A stretch of 64,000 bases of DNA. It comes from Euryodendron excelsum. Lineage: Eukaryota; Streptophyta; Magnoliopsida; Ericales; Pentaphylacaceae. The stretch lies in contig CM065380.1 of the NCBI GenBank assembly GCA_033060915.1, positions 50,034,501 through 50,098,500 on the forward strand, read 5' to 3'. The notes beneath the pieces were generated by a model. It searched no databases, was not told the origin of the DNA, and worked only from the letters and a program-made list of their open reading frames with translations. Both the position numbers and the translations under genes were made by a program. Below, in pieces: positions 1 through 24,839 of the stretch (the first letter of the stretch is position 1; each line of letters begins with the position of its first letter).

Positions 1-1560
1 AATATCTTTTTTAAAGTAGAGAAACTTCGTTATCCTAAAGAGATACTTTAATTTGTACTTAATTCTCATTTAAACCTTGAGCATGTTTATTTGAGAATTT
101 TTTTACCAGAAAGGAAACTTTTCATTAAATTTAATTTTCAATATGAATAACACATGGTAGCAGGTTTTGAATAATTCTATCTGGTTATACTTTTTAGTTT
201 GAACCATGTCCTATCTATAATTTTAGCATTATAGGCTTGGCCATGTTGGCAGTAACATGGAAGTGGAGGTGCTGGTGTATTTTTGAGTTGTAGTAGCCCT
301 TAGGATGTGATGTAGCTCTGCTCTTGGAATTTCTGCTAATTTTTTTTCAACAACAAATATGAGATATGCCACAATGAGGTGAAAGGCGCAGAAGATGAAG
401 ACGTTATTTCTGTATAGAGCAGAAAGTACATAAGAGCAACATCCCTAGGTACATGAGATATCCAGGTGTGATCTCCTTTTAAGGAAAATAAGTAGAAGAG
501 TTCATAGAGAATATGGAGTTTTAGTTCTTGAGGGCTGTTTGCAAATACACTCAATGGATCTAGTACCATCAGATGCTTGTTTCAGAATGTCAAATATTCT
601 CCATGGTTTTCACAATGATCATTAACTTATCAGTACGTTAGTTGAAGTTTTGTCTTTTTGCACAGTTTTCATTTTTGATGTTAAGGGAACTTTTGTGAGT
701 CTTCCCTATCTCTCATAGAGTTCATAGATGAGCTCAACTTTCGTGTTGAGCTTTTTTGAATTGCTTTTATATAGCTTTTGTATATGGGTTGCGCCCCTTT
801 AAGAATTTCTTAATTGATACCCTTTTACTAATTAAAAAAATGATCATTGACCTTGTTGATGACGGTGGTCCTATTCCCAATTCGGAGTTTTTCTTTTCTT
901 CTTCTTCTTTACACTCTCGTTGAGGTTTTGGATTAAATATTTAGCTTCTTTCAACCTTATGCAAGGAGCGTGGAATTGCCCTATAACGTAACAAAAGCTT
1001 CCAGGCTTGGGATAGTGAGGATCGATCTGCCTTCATGCTTCTTCTGTTCTGTGCCCTGTTGGTGTTAACTATCAAAATTGTGAAATTATTGAAAAAAAAG
1101 TTCAAAACTGTGAACATTATGTTTCATCCAATTTTTGACAGGATGAAGCCCTAACCAGCCTTTGTTCATTCTCTCTTTGGTGGTGAGGTGTTCATATTGG
1201 AGTTTCTATCATGGTGAATGAATAATCATTGCAGCTCCCGTATTCTTCTGTTTTGATGAACAAATAAGCATTTATTATAAAAGGAGCTTTTTATGTGTAA
1301 CTTGTATCTTAGTTATCACAAAAAAATAGAAAAAAAAGGTGTGTTTCGCATCTTAAGCAGAGGTCCTAGATTCAATTCTTACCTAGGACTGACATCTAAT
1401 ATTGTACTCTGCCTCATTAGATAGTACTTACTTCTTTTTTTTTAGTTGTTGAGGAACTGTTATTATCATTATGATCTAGAATTCATCTTTCAACGGATGT
1501 CTTTCTGTTTTGGCATAAGAGAAAAGGGTTTTTCCATTGACATCTTCTTCTCTGTTGTAG
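1..1560 (+). other. PP2A intron 1 (3' part)
   Basis: No PP2A exon 1 (initiator Met and the Gln-rich segment before VRVLCEKAKEIL) can be found here, so this is read as the 3' part of the first intron. It ends in the acceptor ttctctgttgtag at 1560. It is T-rich and contains no convincing coding sequence, RNA gene or transposon terminus. Confidence 0.7.
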
Positions 1561-13123
<11,563 letters not shown>

Positions 13124-16100
13124 TACAGTTTCCATTTGAATTATTGCTGAATTCAAGCAGCAAGCATCTACCTGCTGGTTTCCGTCTTAGGGGCTATTTT
13201 CTGAATTTAATGGTGACATGATTTTGTGATGATAGTGGTGGTGTGGCGGAAAGAACATATAACAGCAGATAAGGCTTCCTTTGATTCAGTTATTTCCTGA
13301 AATTTTAGCAGTCAAGAGGCTGCAGAGCTGGTGATACATTAGCAGCTTATGTACTATTTCATGCAGACAATGTGGTATCCTCCTCCTTTCCTAATTTTTC
13401 CCCCTCTTTTTTCCTTTTCTCCCGTAATTTTATTCTGTTTCTCGTAGAAGATGGCCCTTTGGGGGTAGGGTTCTGTAGATGAAAGGCGTAATCTCTCTCT
13501 CTCTCTCTTCTCGTCTAATGGGTGCTTTTATAATTTTTGCCCTGTTTGAATCAACCCTTTTCTAATTGGTGCTTTGATGGATTTGGATGGTTCTCTCTCT
13601 TCCACTTACCTGGATGTAAAAGAGGTTCTCTTGCTGCTTGTCATCTCCAGCCAAATTCACCTTTGTTTAGGCTAATTCACAGAGATTTTGACACTAGCAT
13701 TTACTGGTGTGGGTTTGCATAGATCTTTGAGACACTGAAAAAGCAAATTTGAACTGAAGTGCATTTGGATTGTTTACAGTATATGAAGTTCTTCATAGTG
13801 CGTATTTGAACATAAAGCAAATTTGAGCTGCAGTGCATTTGGATTGTTTACAGTATAAGAAGTTCTTCATATTGTTGGATATCAAGAATGGGATTTATAA
13901 AGAGTGTTTTGACTCATTGATGGAAATGCCTAAAGAGCCTTGTACGGTTGTCAGCATAAAAAAGATTTCCATAATGGAGGAGAGAGAATACTACTATATT
14001 TTTATGTTTAGTTGATGAGAATAACTAATTGTCAAGATTAGAAAAGTTCGAACCATTGGATAGCGATTCTTGAGCCTAATGAGTTTTGATGCGTCCAACT
14101 ATTTTCTTTATTTTGTGAAAAGCGCATTACGTTTAACTGAGATTTTAATCCTTGTGAGAGCGTGATAAAAGAACACAATCTGTGTAGCTGATCCAAAATA
14201 GTTGGAAAAAGGCTTAGTTGAGTTGTGTAAAATGCATTACATATCCACAAATGAAAGGTTTAGTAACTTCTTTTAAATAGTTGAAGACGAGAGTATAAAA
14301 CCTTGTATATCTAGTTTTGCTGATCAATTACCTGCAGTTATGATTTGGCCAAGTTAAACCCTAAATTCTTACTGCATGTCGTTGCGATTTAATACATGTC
14401 TCCAAGATTTTGAGCAATATAAAATGTATAGTAATACGCAAACTCTAGTAGTTAGAAACTTGTTTGGGAGGAGAAAACGCATTTCCTGGTATGGCTACCA
14501 AATTAGTTTGAAAATTTTGGGAAAATGTTTTGGAAATGTAGAGGAAACGTTTTGGAAAATCTTAAGTAACAATTAGGAAATGTTTGGGTATACTTGACAG
14601 AAACTATTAGAAAACTAATGAGAAACTATGTAAATTTTTTCCCAACTTACTAACTAATATTTATGGAATTATTCATGTAGGTTTTTACTAATTTTTTAAA
14701 ATTCTTCTTTGAGTTCTGTTAAAACTTTTTAATAAGATTCTTATTAAGTTTTCTAATCATTTTCTGTTTCTGTTTTTTCTTATAATTTTTTTCTGCTTTT
14801 TTCGTTTATGTTTTTTGCTTTCGCTTTTCACTTTTCTGCTTTTTGCTTCTCACTTTGGTAACTAAGCTTTGGTACGGAGGAGTAAAGAATGAGTTTTTTT
14901 TCTTCTGGTTTGTCAGAGGAATGGAAGTTAATGGACGAAAGTGAAGGCCAACATAGTTCATGAAAAACTAATTTGAGTGTAATATTGGTTATGCACGGAA
15001 GACAACGGAGAAAAAAAGTGGGCAAATTGAACTGAAATTCACTGAAAGGTTACCACTCTCCTTCATAAGGGAAAGATTTTTTGCAGGATAAATAAGTAGG
15101 GCTGTAAAACAGACAAAGTTACTCAAGTAATGAGACAAAAAATTAGAACTAGTAAATGAACTAAGTTACTTAGCTTGACTCGTGTTTCACCGAATGAAAA
15201 CTTGTTTGTTATTGGCTTGTTATGTTTATAAGACAAACTTGAACATTCATTTTATAAACTTATGTTTACTCAAACTGTATAAAAATCAAATTACTTGATC
15301 TCGGTTCAAGCTTGAATATATTTTGAAGCTCATTTAATTTTATAGGCAAGCTTGAACAATTCACCCCTTGACTTGACTCAACTTGCTTATAGCCTTAACA
15401 ACACCCTATCTTGTAGGTGCTATTTTCTTTGTGATTTTTACTTTTCGTATTTTGTTGGGTCCCGTAGTATAAGGCTTAAATTTGAGTGACAGACAGTGGT
15501 TTGTTGCTTCATTGAAAATTTATTTGATCATAAGACCTTTTTCATTATGTTGGCAAGTTTAGACAATTAATTTTATAGGTCCAAAAAGTTGAAATTGAAA
15601 GAGAGTGCCTGACTAATTGATGGAAATTAAGAGCTTCGTATGGTTTTTATCATTGAAAAGTTTTCCATACTGGAGGAAAGCAAAAACAACCATAAAGTGC
15701 AATTTGGATTCAAAAAAGCATAGGCCTCGGGCGATTTGGCAAAGAAAAAACTACTCCATTATTTTAAGGGAACTAGAGAAAAAACTACTAATTTGACTAG
15801 CATGCCAATGAGGAGTCCATGTTTGAGTATACCTTACCTATCCTCTTGGGGTGTGAGAGGTTTTTCTGTTTTCAACTTAGAGCCTATTTGGAACTTGGGG
15901 GAGGGAAGGGAAGAGGAGGAAAATGTAAGGGAAAAAAACAAACACTATCTCTCTTTTTCTTTCTTCTTTGTTTTTATTTTCCTTTCACTGTCTTTATAAA
16001 ATCAAACAAGGAAGGAAAAATATTTTTCATACAATATCTTTATTGAACTACGTGTAATGATCAATAAATTCAATTTAATTTATATAGATACACGTCAAAA

Positions 16101-16479
16101 TCTTAACAACACTCTAATCTAATTCTATAAATTAGCTTTTGAGCAAAGGTAAAATCTATAGTTGGAACCTTATTCGGAAAGAGTGAAGTATGACTGGTTC
16201 TTCTTATGGTTCATCAAATTAAGGTTTTTATATATAAATGAGAATTTTCCTATGTTTGTGAATTATAAAACCAGATAAGTACGTAAAGGCTTGTAATAGT
16301 GCTTGATAGGGAGTGTCGAAACGATATGCAAGTCATATTCAGAAGAGATCAATTCACAAATTTCCCATTTGTGGGAAAGAAAATTTCTTCAGAACCTCTT
16401 AACGATCTTCAAATAATCAAACCATGGATTATTTAACATCTTTTTGTGGATATTTTAGGTATATAGTAAATGGACAACT
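13124..16479. other. PP2A 3' UTR and intergenic region
   Basis: The first few hundred bases should be the PP2A 3' untranslated region, with a CT microsatellite at about 13492-13510. No unambiguous AATAAA signal can be fixed. A ~73-bp direct duplication lies at 13739-13870 (units starting aagcaaatttga). A decayed segment at 13911-13985 recurs at 15605-15680 (the words gatggaaat and tttccata...ggagga). A possible hAT-like MITE lies at 15099-15398. No gene was found. Confidence 0.6.
15099..15398. mobile_element. Possible hAT-like MITE
   Basis: The left end TAGGGCTGTAAA and the right end CTTATAGCCTTA are imperfect inverted repeats of the same type as the hAT ends in PP2A intron 6. The interior is rich in cttgact/gacttg words. 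No target duplication was recognised, so this is tentative. Confidence 0.35.
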
Positions 16480-19400
16480 TTAATTAGCTCTAGTGTATGC
16501 TAATGGTAGCATTAGAAGCTTCTTAGTCCTCCCAACATAAGCTCCTTTGTCAAGTTATCATAATCGCATCCAAGATCTTACGATACAACAATAAGGATGA
16601 CCCGACCTAGAAAATCACCATGAAAATAACTCATAAGATGCATACGATCCCAAATTAAACGATGGATTATATCCATAATTGAGTATTAATCAGGGGGTGT
16701 TAATTTGATTACCGGCCAACGACTGGCCTTGTCAAGCTGAGAAGCTCCCTCCTCAGCCTGGTTGAAGTAGAACCTTACCCTTGAAATCTGCTCTTTCATG
16801 AATCCTCTCCATCCATCAGTGATTTTTCCTGAGAATACATCCTCATCACATAACCCAAATTGCGCAAGCTCGTCTTGGGGAAGATAAACTCTCCCTCTCA
16901 TGGCACTGAAAAGATTAATCCGTATTCTAGTTAAGAACTAAGTTACTCGGATTCTTCTGAAATATATGAAGTACCTGTGTCGGACACTCACACTTCGGTA
17001 AGGTTATAAATATGGATATGTGCTCGGCATGTATTATTGGTCGACATTCAGTTAACAAAAATGACTCTCTTAGCTATTTTAGAGAATAATGCTGCAGATG
17101 CTCTATAAAACTCTAATATTATGTATGAAATTCTCTATAACACTTTGTAAATACTATTTTATCTTAAAAATAAAAGAAATATAGTAAAAAATATGAATAT
17201 TTTGTCATGATTCCCTGTCTTTAGAGGTGGAAACTAGACCAATCCGATACTTAAATATATACTGCACCCGATTGACATCAGTAGTAGAATCCAAGTAACA
17301 TAGGTTAAGAAGATTGGAAGTGGGAATTGAAATATATAGTTACTTTCCTCAGTTGATTTCCGATGCCTAAATACAATGCTGCATTGCAGATAGTTTGATC
17401 AGAAGCTGCAGATTCTGGTGCTATCCCTTTGACTGGAACACTCATTAGGCCAACAGTCCCGGCCGCATAGTAGCAGAAAAGGTAGAGCTCTTGAAAATTC
17501 TCGTAGCGGCTTTTCCTTGTGTCCATTCTCATGCCCTCTATCATGCCCCTGAAATGCTGTCGTTGCAGAAAACCAACTCTATCAGATATGGCTAGGTCCT
17601 TATGCCTATTTTTCTTTCTAAAAGTAATTTTCATGCAGATATATGTTTTGTAATGCATGCATATCATGATATATAGCATGCAATATCCTTGGCAGGAGAG
17701 GATTCAAAATATTTGTTCAGTGGGGAGTTAAATTTATATCTGATCTTATACGAAATTGTTTCCTAGTTAATAATTTTGAATAAAAACATAATTATATTAA
17801 AATCATCAAAGAAGCGGGCATTGCCTTTGTACAAAGGTTGTATATAAAAATATATATTCCACACCAAAATTAAGATAAAATATAAAGTCAAAAGTTGGCT
17901 CCATAGTTATCATGGAATTTCACAATTTTGGATATTAGAATAGAGAGTTGGGATTGAGCTGTAGACTTGGCCAAAGAATAACGGAAAAGTGAAATTCAAT
18001 TTGAACAAATGCAAATATTAGTAAATTTAGTAGGTAGCTAACGTGGGTGTTAGAAATTTAGTTGGCCAATACACATTATAATAAAAGTTGCCAAGTTCAA
18101 TGAGAGCAGCTGCCTTCACTCATCAAGGTCCGTCCCTGAGTTTTCAGAACATATTGGATGGAAAATGACTTAAAGCACAAATGGGTTTAGGCAGAAAATT
18201 TTGCTAGGCACCTTAATGTCTAGGGGAAACTTGTAAACAGTGTCTATGAGGGCAGCATGCAACATATCATAAGGGTGTCCGTCAAAGATGTCTTGTAGTC
18301 TCTCTTCCCACCTATCCAGCTGCTGTGCTGAGCTTAGATAGACAGCATTGGGGCCATCCACCAGTTCTTCGGTCCTCCTGCACCAAACTGCAGAAAAACC
18401 ATTTCAACTCAAAAGAACACCGCTGAATAAGAAAAACCCAAAAAGAAAAAAAAAAAAAAGCAAAGAAATATTGCTAAAGATCAGTGACGTAAGTTGTCCA
18501 AAACTTCTATGTGAGAGATTCAGAATTTCTCATGGAGGAATGCCTGAAACGTAAAATGCCTTGAATTTGCTTCCATATCAGTCTCACTCTTTTGTCTTGT
18601 TTGATCTTTAAATGAATAATTTTGTTACCGTAGATGGCCCATATTGCTTACTGTCTCTCTTCGGTCATTAACAATGTCCCTGCATCATCACAGGTAATCA
18701 AAAGTTCAAGCAGACATGGATTCCATGATAATGTCAAATATATAGGATTTGAACAGATATGATATGATATGCTAAAACCAAGGTGAGATACATGGGATTT
18801 GAAAATCATTTTGCATGTTGAATTTTTATATAACTTGAAAATATGACAGTAAAGATATCGTACGTGATGACGTTTGTGTAGAGTTTGGAAGGAAACAAAC
18901 CAAGACTGAACTTTACTTGGTACAAGATTATGCATATACGTAAACATATATATCTGTATATATAAATATATATATACAGTACTTTTTCGCCATATATTAG
19001 TAGGCGATTAATAATAACTAGATTTTATGCACCAAATAGTGAAAACTGAGTGTTAACTTCATTTGGTTATGATTTGAAACTGTCTAAATGATTTGGAGAA
19101 ACTTATCAAACATTTGGAAAGAAGGGAACTGATGATAAACCTAGGTAGTAGGTCTTTGCATGTTCTTCACAAATACTTCTGCATCTTTCATATGCTTCCT
19201 TAAGGAACATAGGATGGGACGACTATGGCTTTCTGCAAGCATCAATTGTGGGCAATTTGTGTTGGGTAGAGAACAATTTATTCTATCAATTGGAAATAGA
19301 AAACACAATGAATTTTTCATAAAATTTCAAACAATTACAGTGCACTCTCACTTTCTCTCATACCCTCTTTTCTCATTGATATATTTTACAAGCACAACCT

Positions 19401-19501
19401 AATACTTATATTTATACTACTCAGATGAAGTATTAAGAAGGTTGAAGATTCATTCCCGTTAGTCATCAATGATAGACCACTATAGCAAATATAGCGTACA
19501 C

Positions 19502-20868
19502 TAGGGGTGTGCAAAAGAACCGATAGAACTGAGAACCGAACCAATTTGGTCTCTTTTGGTTGGTTTGGTTTGGTTCTAAGAAGCCACTGGTTTGGTCCTG
19601 ATTCAAAAAATTAGTAAACCGAGCCGTTTGGTTCGATTCTTGGATTAATAATTTTTTAAACCGAAACCGAACCGAACCAGACCCAACCTTGGAACCAATT
19701 CCATACGACCTACAATAGGCTTGACGACACCTTAATATTGCTTAAAGATATATAAACACCATTTTGTTTAGGGTGTCTCTTTCTCAATCACACGTTTAGT
19801 CGCTTAGGCTCAGCCCATCGCTCATCTCCCTCTCTTATTCGTCTTCTGAGTTGACTCTGAGACTCGAAGAATCTGATTAGGTAACTCTCTCTCTCTCTCT
19901 CTCTCTCTCTCGATATGTTCATCCCTTACCTTACGGCCAAAGGCAGTAACAGGATTGTTGATAAGATCTGGGTCGTTTGCTTCAGATCTGCTTCAGATCT
20001 AACCTCTTAAACTTATTTGCTTCAGATTTAATCTCTCTGTCCTCAACCTTCTTTGCTTTTACTTCTCATCCAGATCTCTAATCAAATCAAACAGATTCTT
20101 GGATGTCAGAAATCACCACTTTAGCTTCATGTTTATAGAAGATTTTTACAGCGCACTCTCTGATTCCACTTGCAGCAACAGTGTTGTCAATATTGAGGAG
20201 AGATGGGAGTTGATAAAGCCAACCATTCTTGGAGAGCTTTCCAGAAAACTCATCAAATCTAAAAGTGACTTTTTTTTTCACGTCTCTTTACAATTGGGTA
20301 TCCAAAGTTTGGTAGATGTAAAGTATGGGTCATTTTCAAACAATGTAACTTTCAAAGCATGGGTCCTCTGTTTTTATTCACGTTTCTTTACAATTGGATT
20401 CCAAACATTGTAACATTTATACATAAACAACTCCATGTGTAAAAGGCTGATAACATGGAATCTAGTGATTTACAATTGAATTTGGCTTGTATTAGTTTTA
20501 ACTATAAACTGTGTTCTTGTTTGTGGTTGTTTTAATTTAGAAAATTAGAAGACTACTTATTGTAATTGATTTGGCAAATTACTTCCATGGCTACTTTCTA
20601 CATGGCTACTTTCTACAATTTTCAAGATTGAAAATTTTATTTCTATTTAATGGATTAAGCAAACCTGTACAAGCAGAACCGAATCGATCCAATCTGGCTT
20701 TGCCAGAATCGAGAAATCGATCCAAACTGAATTAAACCGAGTCGGATTGGTTCGTTCAATTTCATGGGACGATTGGTTCAGTTCTGGGTAAATTCTGGAA
20801 TCGATGAAGATTGGTTCGGTTTTGGGTTAACCATCAATCCGAACCAAACTGACCCATGCACACCCCTA
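19502..20868. mobile_element. Non-autonomous hAT element inside the Copia 3' LTR
   Basis: Terminal inverted repeats TAGGGGTGTGCA and TGCACACCCCTA, flanked by 8-bp duplications gcgtacac (19494-19501) and gcgtatgc (20869-20876), which differ by two transitions. The other LTR of the host Copia (near 24340) shows the empty site. Subterminal regions are packed with aaccgaacc/ggttcggtt words, a common hAT transposase-binding arrangement. The 1.37-kb interior carries a CT microsatellite (about 19885-19911) and no transposase. Confidence 0.9.
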
Positions 20869-21022
20869 GCGTATGCGACTTTGACTCCCAGCTGTGTTTC
20901 TTGATCTTTTTGCAACCTTCTATGATTGAATTTTCAAATGCTTCATCCGTAAGTTTTCCATGGCTGCTTCGTCTTAATTCTGGAGGCTTCTCAAGCTTGG
21001 GTCAAGTTTACACATTCCCCCT

Positions 21023-24000
21023 TAAATTTGACCATACCAAATAAGATCTTCTTTCTAGTAAAATATTCAGGCTTCACGAGATTAGTGAAGATATCCACTG
21101 CTTGATCATTTGTTCTGCATGATACTAGTTCTATTTCCTTCATCTTTATATGCTCCCGAATGAAATGGAACCCTATGTCAATATGTTTACTTTGTTCATG
21201 GAAGACTAGATTCTTCGTGAGTGCGATAGCTGACCGATTATCCAAATAAATCTCTGTGGGTTGTTCTTGGGACAATCCAAAGTGTTAGGTTTTTAGTATT
21301 GGCTAATTCCGTGGGCAAAGACACTTTGCTTGTAATCTTATTTCAAGTTATATTTAGGTCAAAAAGTCCAAGATTCAAGTTTAAGCTGCTAGACTACAAG
21401 CTGTCCAAGCTGCAGTACAACTTTTTAAAGCATGCAGAGCTAAAATTTTGGAAGGCCATATCTCTTTGCTCAGGTGTCCGTTCAAGCTTCATAATATATG
21501 GATTTCATGTAACTTTTCGAGAACAATATCGAATATGCAAAAATCATGGCTTAAGCGAAGTCCACTCGAGCGATACATGAAAATTCTACAGAAGCAAAAA
21601 TCCTGAAAGCACTACTCGAAATCCGCTAGAAGTCCGCTTGAGCGATACGGCAAAATTTTGTTCGAATTGAAATAATTTCTCATCAAAGTAAGTTAATTTT
21701 TTAGGACTCTTTAGCCAGATCTTTTCAGCCAATCAAGAGGTAGTTCCAGCCTACCTTCTAGGTAATCCTAAGGATGCTATAAGAGTTAAGAGAATTAATT
21801 GTTAGATGGGAATCTAGACTTGTGAAAGAAATACAAAAAATATACATAGAAAAAAAAAGAGAAGGTGAAGATCTTGATGATTATCTGAGTAGACAATGAT
21901 TCTTCACCATTGATTCTAAACTGAAGCGAATCATATCGAGATCATCTTGAGAGGATTTTGAAGACGGAGAACGTCGTGGAGATTTGGTGTTGAAGTCGAA
22001 GCGCGGAGAGCAGAAACTTGAGGAGTCGAGCAAGTAGGCTTAGACCGGAGTTCGAGGGGATTTAGACGATAGTTGTGGAGTTCAAATGTCAAGGGTCGTA
22101 AGTTGTACTTGTGTAAACTGCTCAATTTAGTGCTTGGCTTGTTGGACCTGATTTTTTCCCGAGTTTGGATTTTCACGATATATTGCTGTGCCTCTTTATT
22201 ATTGTGTGATTGATTGCTTGCATTGCATATTGTACTTACATAGGTAAAGGTTAGTCGTGAATCTAAGGAATACGAAATTTCACAAAGTATTTCAGCATAT
22301 TCCGTAACCAAATAATATGATATACAGTTGAATTTGTAGTAACATATTTAGCTTCACATGTAGATAGTGCAACTATTGGCTATTTTTTAGATGACCATGT
22401 GAATGCTGTATCTCCAAAGAAGAATACAAATCCTGTTGTGTTTCTATGTATCTGCTGATCAATCCTAAGCCATAAAGTATATTTGGTCAAGTGCATATCA
22501 GATATCATAGATTTCCTACTAGACTTTTGAAATATGTAGGATTAACATTACCTTTGTCATTCCATCACAGTTCTAATCCGCTTTCAACTGGTGTAAAAAT
22601 TAGATTACATGTATTCATCTCAAATCTCTTCAAGATATTTGTTGCATAATTCTTTTGAGAGATAAAGATCCCATCTTCCTGCTGAGTAACTGCAATTTCA
22701 AGGAAGTGTGCCGTTAATCCAATATTAATTATCTCAAATTCTTTCATCATGTTTGTCTTGAAATCGTTGAACATGGATGGACTGTTGCTTGTGAATATCA
22801 AATCATCCACACATAAGGTGACAAATAATATATCTCCATCTTGATCTTTCTTTAAGTATAATGCATGCTTGAATAGACATTGTTTGAAACCATTCTTCTA
22901 GAAGTAGTTATCATTTCGAGTGTTCCAAGCTCGGGGGGCTTGCTTGAGACCATAGAGTGCCTTCTTCAATTTATATACTTGATCTTCATGTTCTTCTTGT
23001 ACATAACCTGGCCGCTACTCAACATATATTTCTTCTTTAAGATAGCCATTTAGAAATGCTGTCTTGACATCAAGTTGATAAATCCTCCATATGTGTTGTG
23101 CAGTTAGTGAGATCATCAATTTGATAGTTTCTATGCGAGCAACAAGAGCAATTACTTCTTCATAATCAATTTCAATTTTCTGTTTGTAGCCATTAGCAAT
23201 AAGTCTTGCTTTGTACCTCTGAACTTCTCCGTCTGCAATTTTCTTGATTGTGTATACCGATTTGACTCCGATGGGTTTCTGTTCTTCTGGAATATCAATC
23301 AATTTTCATGTGTTATTCTTTTCAATGGAAGTTATTTTTTCATCCATTGCTTTCTTCTATATTTTATCTATTGCTGCTTCTTTAAAAGAGATTGGCTCAT
23401 TGTCAACAAATAAACAGAATAATTCAAACAGATCACCTTGTTCTTGTTCTTCAGTAACCTCATATAGCTCTCTGTGGCTTCTCATTTTTCTAGGTCTTTT
23501 TTTAGCGGATAGTGCTGATGATGCTGGTGATGCTCTTGCTAATGTAGGTGACCCTAGTAAGGGAGTCTGTGGATATATTTCTTCTATTCTTGGTTGTTGA
23601 AATTGTTGAGATTCTTCATCTTCAAGAATCAAATTAATGTTTTCAATTTCTTTTGCATTGTCCCAGCTCCAAGCTTTATCTTATTCAAAAATAATATCGT
23701 GACTTATGATTACTTCTTTTGTAACAGGGTTATATAACTTATACCCCATTGTCTTGTCTTTATATATGATAAAAATGCATTTTTGTCCTTTGTCATCTAG
23801 CTTGGTTCTTTTTGCTTATGGAATTTGCACCTATGCAATACAGCCAAATACACGTAGATGGTTGGCACTAGGCTTGTGTCTGCTCCAAGCTTCTTTTGGT
23901 GTTACATCTCATACAGCTTTGATGGGACATCAATTTAATAGATATATTGCTATTGATACTGCTTCAGCCCAAAAACCTTTAGGCAACTTCTAGTCTTTAA

Positions 24001-24145
24001 GCATGTTACGTGCTATGTCAAGAATGGTGCGGTACTTTCTTTCAGCGACTCCATTGAGTTGAGGAGTGTATCTTAGTGTGAATTGGTGTCTGATACCATG
24101 CTCTCCACAGAAAACTTCAAATGCATCAGAAGTGTATTCTTCTCC
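21023..24145 (-). pseudogene. Copia pol remnant (integrase C-part, RT, RNase H)
   Basis: In minus order: the integrase end (YTPQLNGVAERK, AEAVSIAIYLLN, HLRVFGC) at about 24140-23640; a linker; reverse transcriptase at 23302-22320 with [13 protein letters not shown] and [13 protein letters not shown], where the catalytic YVDD box reads CVDD (near 22800); and RNase H with STCEAKYV and YLDNRSAIALTKN, ending near 21010. RNase H is interrupted by a 1-kb solo LTR at 21283-22282. Removing it and one caaag copy restores a continuous frame across LKYF-GLSQEQ. Several frameshifts and stops elsewhere make the ORF dead. Confidence 0.9.
21283..22282. mobile_element. Solo LTR inserted in Copia RNase H
   Basis: A 1000-bp insertion that begins TGTTAGG, ends ATTTCA and is flanked by perfect 5-bp duplications caaag (21278-21282 and 22283-22287). 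It has no coding sequence, so it is best read as a solo LTR left by LTR-LTR recombination. The host Copia reading frame is continuous when it is removed. The lineage is not determined. Confidence 0.88.
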
Positions 24146-24839
24146 TTGGAGATAGAAAACACAATGAATTTTTCATAAAATTTCAAAGAATTACAGAGCA
24201 CTCTCACTTTCTCTTATACCCTCTTTTCTCATTGATATATTTTACAAGCACAACCTAATACCTATATTTATATTACTCAGATAAAGCATTAAGAAGGTTG
24301 AATATTCTTCTCTGTTGGTCATTAATGGTGGATCACTGTAGCAAACATGGCTTACACGACTTTGACTCCCATCGGTGTTTCTTGATCATTCTGTAACCTT
24401 TTATGGTTGAATCTTCAAATGTTTCATCCCTAAGTTTTTCATGGCTGCTCCATCTCAATTCTGAAGGCTTCTTAAGCTTGGGTCAAGTTTACACTTTCAA
24501 TAATTTGTTTGCCTGAGAATGCCTTTGGACAATTTCAGATACATGAAAATCACTGAGGAGAATGCCTTTCATCAATAATTTAGGGATTGAATGCATGATG
24601 GTTTGCTTAGGAGCCAAGGCTGCCTCAACTCTTGTGGTTGTGATTTTAGATTTGGGAGATAGAAATTTGACATTGCTTGCTCTGATGCAAGGCTTAGGTG
24701 CAGGTGAAAATGGAAAACTCATATGGAGTACTGTAATATGAATCAAATTATAGGAGAGGAATAGAAGATTCAATGACACCTTCCTCATTAATATAGAGCA
24801 TAGAATTATGGCCCCTAGCTCTTTTAAACCCTTTAACAA

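Larger units (their letters stand above)
19234..24493 (-). mobile_element. Ty1/Copia retrotransposon, internally deleted, inserted in PSY exon 1
   Basis: Target duplication ctttc at 19229-19233 and 24494-24498. The 3' LTR is 19234-21012 (about 404 bp once its hAT insertion is removed) and the 5' LTR remnant is 24146-24493. The two share long identical words such as ttttctcattgatatatttt. The LTR begins TGTAAACTTGACCC on the minus strand, and a polypurine tract (aagggggaat) abuts the 3' LTR at 21013-21022. The 5' LTR is fused directly to mid-integrase, so gag, protease and the integrase N-terminus are deleted. Nested inside are a hAT element and a solo LTR. Confidence 0.92.
16480..24722 (-). 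pseudogene. PSY: Phytoene synthase pseudogene (PSY, probably PSY3-type), split by a Copia insertion
   Basis: Phytoene synthase condenses two GGPP molecules in plastids, the first step of carotenoid synthesis. Exons in minus order: exon 1 5' part 24722-24499 (Met, transit-peptide-like, ending SQANKLL), the Copia element, exon 1 3' part 19228-19141 (EAYERC, AKTYYL), a 51-bp exon 18679-18629 (GTLLMTEERQ*AIWAIY), 18387-18212 ([14 protein letters not shown]), 17556-17350 ([23 protein letters not shown]), 16905-16713 ([16 protein letters not shown]), and 16606-16480. Phases and splice sites match the known PSY layout. Lesions are TAA at 18648-18650, a frameshift at the exon-1 rejoin, loss of the segment holding the second Asp-rich motif (normally RDVGED) with its donor, a ~13-nt and a 1-nt deletion in the last exon, and DELVD changed to EELVD. 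The EERQ and [10 protein letters not shown] wording recalls the PSY3 clade; this is an inference from memory. Confidence 0.93.

Noticed and set aside
1..1560. PP2A exon 1
   Set aside because: Searched for the N-terminal segment and a splice donor in the right phase; none found, so it is taken to lie outside the window.
23244..23993. Plus-strand frames of 95-118 residues
   Set aside because: They lie antisense to the Copia pol remnant, whose minus-strand homology is clear.
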